Shown here: positions 60,501 through 64,000 of the stretch, in pieces
How positions within the stretch are numbered: position 1 is the first letter of the stretch
Layout of the letters: every line of letters starts with the position of its first letter
Made by a program: the position numbers and the translations under genes
Assembly (NCBI GenBank): GCA_028551475.1
Contig: CM052361.1
Location: 9,245,501-9,309,500 of the forward strand
Length of the DNA stretch: 64,000 bases
Direction: 5' to 3'
Source: Casuarina equisetifolia
Taxonomy: Eukaryota; Streptophyta; Magnoliopsida; Fagales; Casuarinaceae
The notes under the pieces: generated by a model
Database searches by the model: none
What the model saw: only the letters and a program-made list of their open reading frames with translations
Told to the model about the DNA's origin: nothing

Positions 60501-61359
60501 TAATATGATGCAGTCTTATACATGAAAATTCCGGATTCCAAGGTTATTGAAGTTACTTGGAACTGGAAAGTCGTTCTCACTGAAATGATCATGGAATATA
60601 CACACAATCACAAGCTTTAATGTGACTGCCTTAATTTCTTGTTTCATTTGTTTCGTATCAAGTTGTTTTTATTGTCACAGGTAGACAATGTATCTTCCAT
60701 TCAAAAGAAGACATATGGCTTAGCCCTTTCCATAGTTCTTACATTGAGACTGCCTCAAGTCCTCGAAATGCTTGATCAGATTCTGAGGTATGGTTTAATC
60801 TTTTTGTATCTCAATACTTTATTTCCAATTGAGTAGTGAGTGATCATCATTAACTCTTGCAAAGATGCTTTCTGATTTGTGTAGTGTATGTACGACTGTA
60901 ATTTTGAGTGAGAATGATGACTCGGCCGGGGAAGAGTCCAGGTATTTATAGGCGAGATAGCTGATTGTCACTCTATAATTGACTCCAATTCATTGTTCTT
61001 TTCTCTCTTTTGTGAATGGCAGTGGTGAGAGTATGAGCTCCAGTCGGTCCCATGGGGAGGGCACCATTCCCAGTACAGAGTTAAGAAGAAGACAGGTGAA
61101 CAGTTTGGGAGATATACCCGAGAATGCTGAATTCAGACGGGTAAACTAAAACTATTTAAGCTTTTCTTTGCCTGATAAATTGTTATTCCCTATGTAGATC
61201 AAGTATTCTGATCCTATCAACCAGTTGTCGTTAGAGACCTCAGTTAGAGAAAATCTTCAAACATGTGCTGCCCTTCATGGTGAACCTTTTAATTCCGCCA
61301 TCGGTAAGATGCATCCAAAGGTCATGGATCAATTGAAGCAGGCATTGAAGTTGCCGTAG
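50071..61359 (+). CDS. KA120: Importin-11-like nuclear transport receptor (KA120), 23 coding exons
   Basis: Importin-beta family receptors carry cargo through nuclear pores with Ran-GTP; KA120 is the plant importin-11 relative. I chose the ATG at 50071 (MALSASDLPAMYS) over an upstream TTG. Coding exons begin at 50071, 50330, 50835, 51551, 52408, 52760, 53137, 53286, 54259, 54550, 55260, 56271, 56480, 56852, 57230, 57494, 58297, 59824, 59954, 60681, 60885, 61023 and 61198. They end at 50211, 50439, 50907, 51612, 52549, 52978, 53203, 53685, 54406, 54710, 55359, 56345, 56614, 56941, 57406, 57598, 58455, 59868, 60175, 60787, 60941, 61095 and 61359. All are GT-AG and in phase, giving 1,009 residues. 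The N-terminus (about 25-100) is an importin-beta N-terminal domain with VYFKNSVSRYWRNKR. The rest is HEAT-type helical repeats. The C-terminus has a Ser/Glu-rich acidic stretch (about 925-955). Nothing is broken. Confidence 0.94.
53703..53850 (+). repeat. 74-bp tandem duplication in importin-11 intron 8
   Basis: tgtctcgcttcattggttgc...ggttgttgagca at 53703 recurs at 53777 with one small indel. It is intronic. Confidence 0.9.
54508..54540 (+). repeat. 33-base poly(T) tract before an importin-11 splice acceptor
   Basis: An uninterrupted run of T ends nine bases before exon 10 (acceptor aactttcag at 54541-54549), so it forms the polypyrimidine tract of intron 9. Length may vary between alleles or be a sequencing artefact. 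Confidence 0.9.
55906..55995 (+). repeat. Perfect 45-bp tandem duplication in importin-11 intron 11
   Basis: ttcctgggctaaagtcctaa through to ggacaactttatatc occurs twice without a mismatch (55906-55950 and 55951-55995). It is intronic and recent. Confidence 0.95.
58855..59375 (+). other. Composition-shifted block in importin-11 intron 17, with (GA)n
   Basis: Within the 1,368-base intron 17 this stretch is visibly less AT-rich than its flanks. It carries a (GA)10 run at 58981-59000. It opens with cgcccgagtgttggacatgg. It looks like an inserted sequence, but no terminal repeats or target duplication were identified. Confidence 0.4.
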
Positions 61360-61473
61360 GTTGTGCACTCTCCAGTTCTATTAAATTTGGTGCTCTCATG
61401 TCGAGGGTCCTTCGTTCCAGTTTTCAGTTGTTCCATAAAGTGAGTGGTACTGGGTGGGTTTTTCAACACGGTT

Positions 61474-61476
<3 letters not shown>

Positions 61477-61521
<45 letters not shown>
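61477..61521 (+). repeat. (CT)n microsatellite in the importin-11 3' flank
   Basis: About 22 CT units lie 118 bases after the stop codon, probably in the 3' untranslated region. Confidence 0.93.
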
Positions 61522-61522
<1 letters not shown>

Positions 61523-64000
61523 ATTTCTCTAATTTCGTTCAGCAGGTACTGTTCTAATTGTTCACCTGTGGTATTTTGTTCCTCCAGGTGTTTTGAAGCT
61601 TCTGGGATTGAATTTGCGAGCTCTACCTTCGTTTATTTTGTCTTCTTACTTGTTGGGCTGGGTTTTGGTCGCGGGTTACAGTATCAAATTCATTGTGTAA
61701 AATCTGGGTGGACGAAACTTTGTACATAGCTTGCGGATCTGTTATTGTAGTCGTATACAGGTGTAGAGGGTGGCGGAAGTGAGCTTTGGGGAATGCAGAT
61801 GAAATGAAATTTTCGGAAAATGAAAGGAAAGAAATTTGCAATTCGTTTTGTCTCTCCGAAAGCAGGATTTGGCTCAGGATTGCCTTTTTTGAATCCCAGG
61901 GCTTAGTTTTGCTTATTGACATCTAATTTCTCCCGTTTAATCTCGTGGTATATTTGTTGAAACATATTTACGCCACTTTCTAAGATTCAGGGCAGGAGCT
62001 CAAACTGCTTATTGCATTACAACCACAAAGAGGCTTTGAAATACTAATGAGTATAGTCTCATCGTGATCCCAGGAAAAAGGAAACAATTAAAAAAAAAAT
62101 TGCCTATAATGGTTCTTTTTGTTTAGTGTCTATATTTTAGACCATTCGCCCGGTCCCCGTGGCAAACCAAGTTCGAGATGAACCAAGCCCTTGCAAAGCC
62201 CGTTCTACTGGGGTTGCTCAAGCTACGTACCAAATTTCATATCCATTACATGGCACAAATTGGTTAGGCCCATAAAAATGGGACAATTTTCGGGCCTAGT
62301 ACCTCCAACAAGAAGTCTAAGCTGGTCCACCGACAGATGCAGCCTCGCTGCAAATATTGGTGTAAACGTGCCACCAGTATTTATTTCGGGTAAACCTGTT
62401 CACCCTGGGACATTCAAGTATTAGATTTAACATAAGTTAAAGTTTAGGCTTACGCATGATACTTTATTATAAATTGGGTTTTCATGATTTCATCTTATTG
62501 TTTCGTTATTTACAAATTGAATCTTTGTTGACTTTCCCCGGCTTAGGATTTTTCCGAGATTAATATAGTATCATCTTTATGTTTTTAATTAATCAAATAT
62601 ATAAGTAGATCGGTAAAAACCAAAATAGAACGAGCACAAGAATTTTTGTCACCAGCAACTTATTATTTTCAACAATTCCAAACTACCCTATATCAACCAA
62701 GCACGAGTAAACAGCCCAACAATATAAGGAAGCTCCCCTTTATCGATTCTAACCTTAGATAATGAGTGTTTGTGGAAGGAGCATATCACAGATCTAACAA
62801 AAGCACAGAAAGAAAACAGTAGAGCAGAACTCAGACGTAATTATACAAATACTCACTCTGAACCCATGTGAATGCAAAACAGGTGCTCATCTTTTGATTT
62901 CCCATCCGGAAAGTCGGTGGCATGCCATATGCGTGATTTAGCATTCCATGCATGCTCTTGCATTTCCCTGGTAAGACACTCGCAACACGTGAAACGGTGA
63001 CGGTTAAATAGTTCGAGACACTGCGAAGGAAGAAGGAAAGAGATTCCCGCGTTTGGATGCTGAGAAATCTTCGAGAAGGCGAGAAAACATCGATGTAGAT
63101 CCGATGCTTAATCTTGGCCGAACTCTGGTTCGACCGCCTTAGGTTTCCTAAATGCAACAAATAAGCTTCCATCAGCCAACCGTCGCGGTAGGAACTAAAT
63201 TTTGGTATGAGTTAGTCATGCCTGCTCTGCCGTTTCGAAGCAACCCTTTGATCCTTCCACTGCTTCCATTCTTTATCGGAACGGCACAGTTTTGCCTTTC
63301 TGAACGCAAGACACTCGCAAAATCAACTTGATCAAGAAAGATTTTGCAAGTTGAAACAATCGAATGGTCAGATATATACATAAACTGGAAGATGAAGAAG
63401 AGCCGTTCGTACTGATCGAGGATAAGCTTCTCTTTTTCCTAGCCAATAGTGGTCTTCGAGCCCGACTATCGGAACCACTGCAGCACCGGTGCCTTCGTCT
63501 TCAGCAGTGCGCTTTCCTCTCCCCATGCCTGTGAGCTCAGGTGTCGGACCGTCAAGGGATGGTCAGTCACTCTCATGTTGCGGTTGTTGCTCTGAGGGAC
63601 CGGGCTCTTATAATTTCGGATACGCCTTTAAACCATGCATATTTGTGGGAAAGTTCCAGCCCTTGGGAGCGTGAGTTTCAACTGTGGAAAAATCCCAAAT
63701 CGCATAAAATACTCGGTAGTCTTTATGCATAATCTGTTATTTGCCCAATTGCATAATATTTTTTTCTTGTTTCTACTAGAGTCATTGCTACTCTTTTCTT
63801 TCCTTTTATTTTGAGCCTCGATTATCATTTATACTAACCAGACCAGGGTCGGACAGCCCAACAGGATTGATGCTTCCAAATTGTCGTACTTCAGAGATAC
63901 ATAAAAGGGGCATATATGCAAGAAACACGATCAGGACCGTCTAAACTCTGTAATAAACCAACTCAGATCCAACCTGGTACAATGGACTGACGAAAGTACC
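61522..64000. other. 3' flank of importin-11 and unassigned DNA
   Basis: No known protein was recognised. Open frames at 62831-63172 (minus, 113 codons), 63172-63381 (minus) and 63489-63674 (plus) have no family motif. 63170-63660 is GC-richer and could hold an exon of a gene running out of the window, or a repeat; I cannot tell. Confidence 0.35.

Overview
This window is nuclear DNA from a flowering plant, almost certainly a eudicot. It is AT-rich, its genes have many GT-AG introns, and every recognisable protein is plant-like: an LRR receptor-like protein, ribosomal protein eL41, a P-loop/macro/HIT aprataxin-like protein, plant pyruvate decarboxylases, the ER J-protein ERdj3A/TMS1 and a KA120/importin-11 homologue. 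The gaps hold decayed Ty1/copia and LINE fragments. A woody eudicot such as grapevine would fit, but the sequence alone does not name the species. There are no operons, CRISPR arrays or prokaryotic features.

Layout. 0-4.5 kb: repeats, including a 239-bp and a 140-bp tandem duplication and a copia protease fragment. 4.5-7.7 kb (-): a Ve1-type receptor-like protein gene with an unbroken frame except for three nonsense codons. 9.9-10.1 kb (-): a 25-residue, two-exon RPL41 gene. 10.8-14.3 kb (+): a five-exon aprataxin-like gene diverging from RPL41. 16.4-18.8 kb (-): a six-exon pyruvate decarboxylase (PDC). 19-31 kb: gene-poor DNA with a four-copy 384-bp array, copia gag and integrase relics, a LINE relic and a 92-bp perfect palindrome. 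31.6-34.7 kb (-): a second intact PDC whose four internal exons match the first in length. 35.1 kb (-): a decayed copy of part of the ERdj3A gene. 36.2-37.6 kb: a 685-bp tandem duplication. 37.9-39.1 kb: copia RT/RNase H relic. 40.8 kb (+): a 63-bp relic of PDC exon 3. 44.8-49.0 kb (-): ERdj3A/TMS1, seven exons. 50.1-61.4 kb (+): importin-11-like gene, 23 coding exons. 61.4-64 kb: nothing recognised.

Gene relationships. The intact genes are housekeeping or stress genes: translation (RPL41), DNA-end repair (aprataxin-like), ethanolic fermentation (two PDCs), ER protein folding (ERdj3A) and nuclear import (importin-11). From memory, Arabidopsis has an aprataxin-like gene beside tandem PDC genes (AT5G01310-AT5G01330) and KA120 beside TMS1 (AT3G08960/AT3G08970), so both neighbourhoods look anciently conserved. 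The PDC and ERdj3A relics point to repeated local segmental duplication followed by decay and retroelement invasion. I did not find a convincing new molecular system. The oddest items are the 92-bp palindrome, the 384-bp array with its conserved hairpin, the triple-nonsense receptor gene and the scattered duplication scars.
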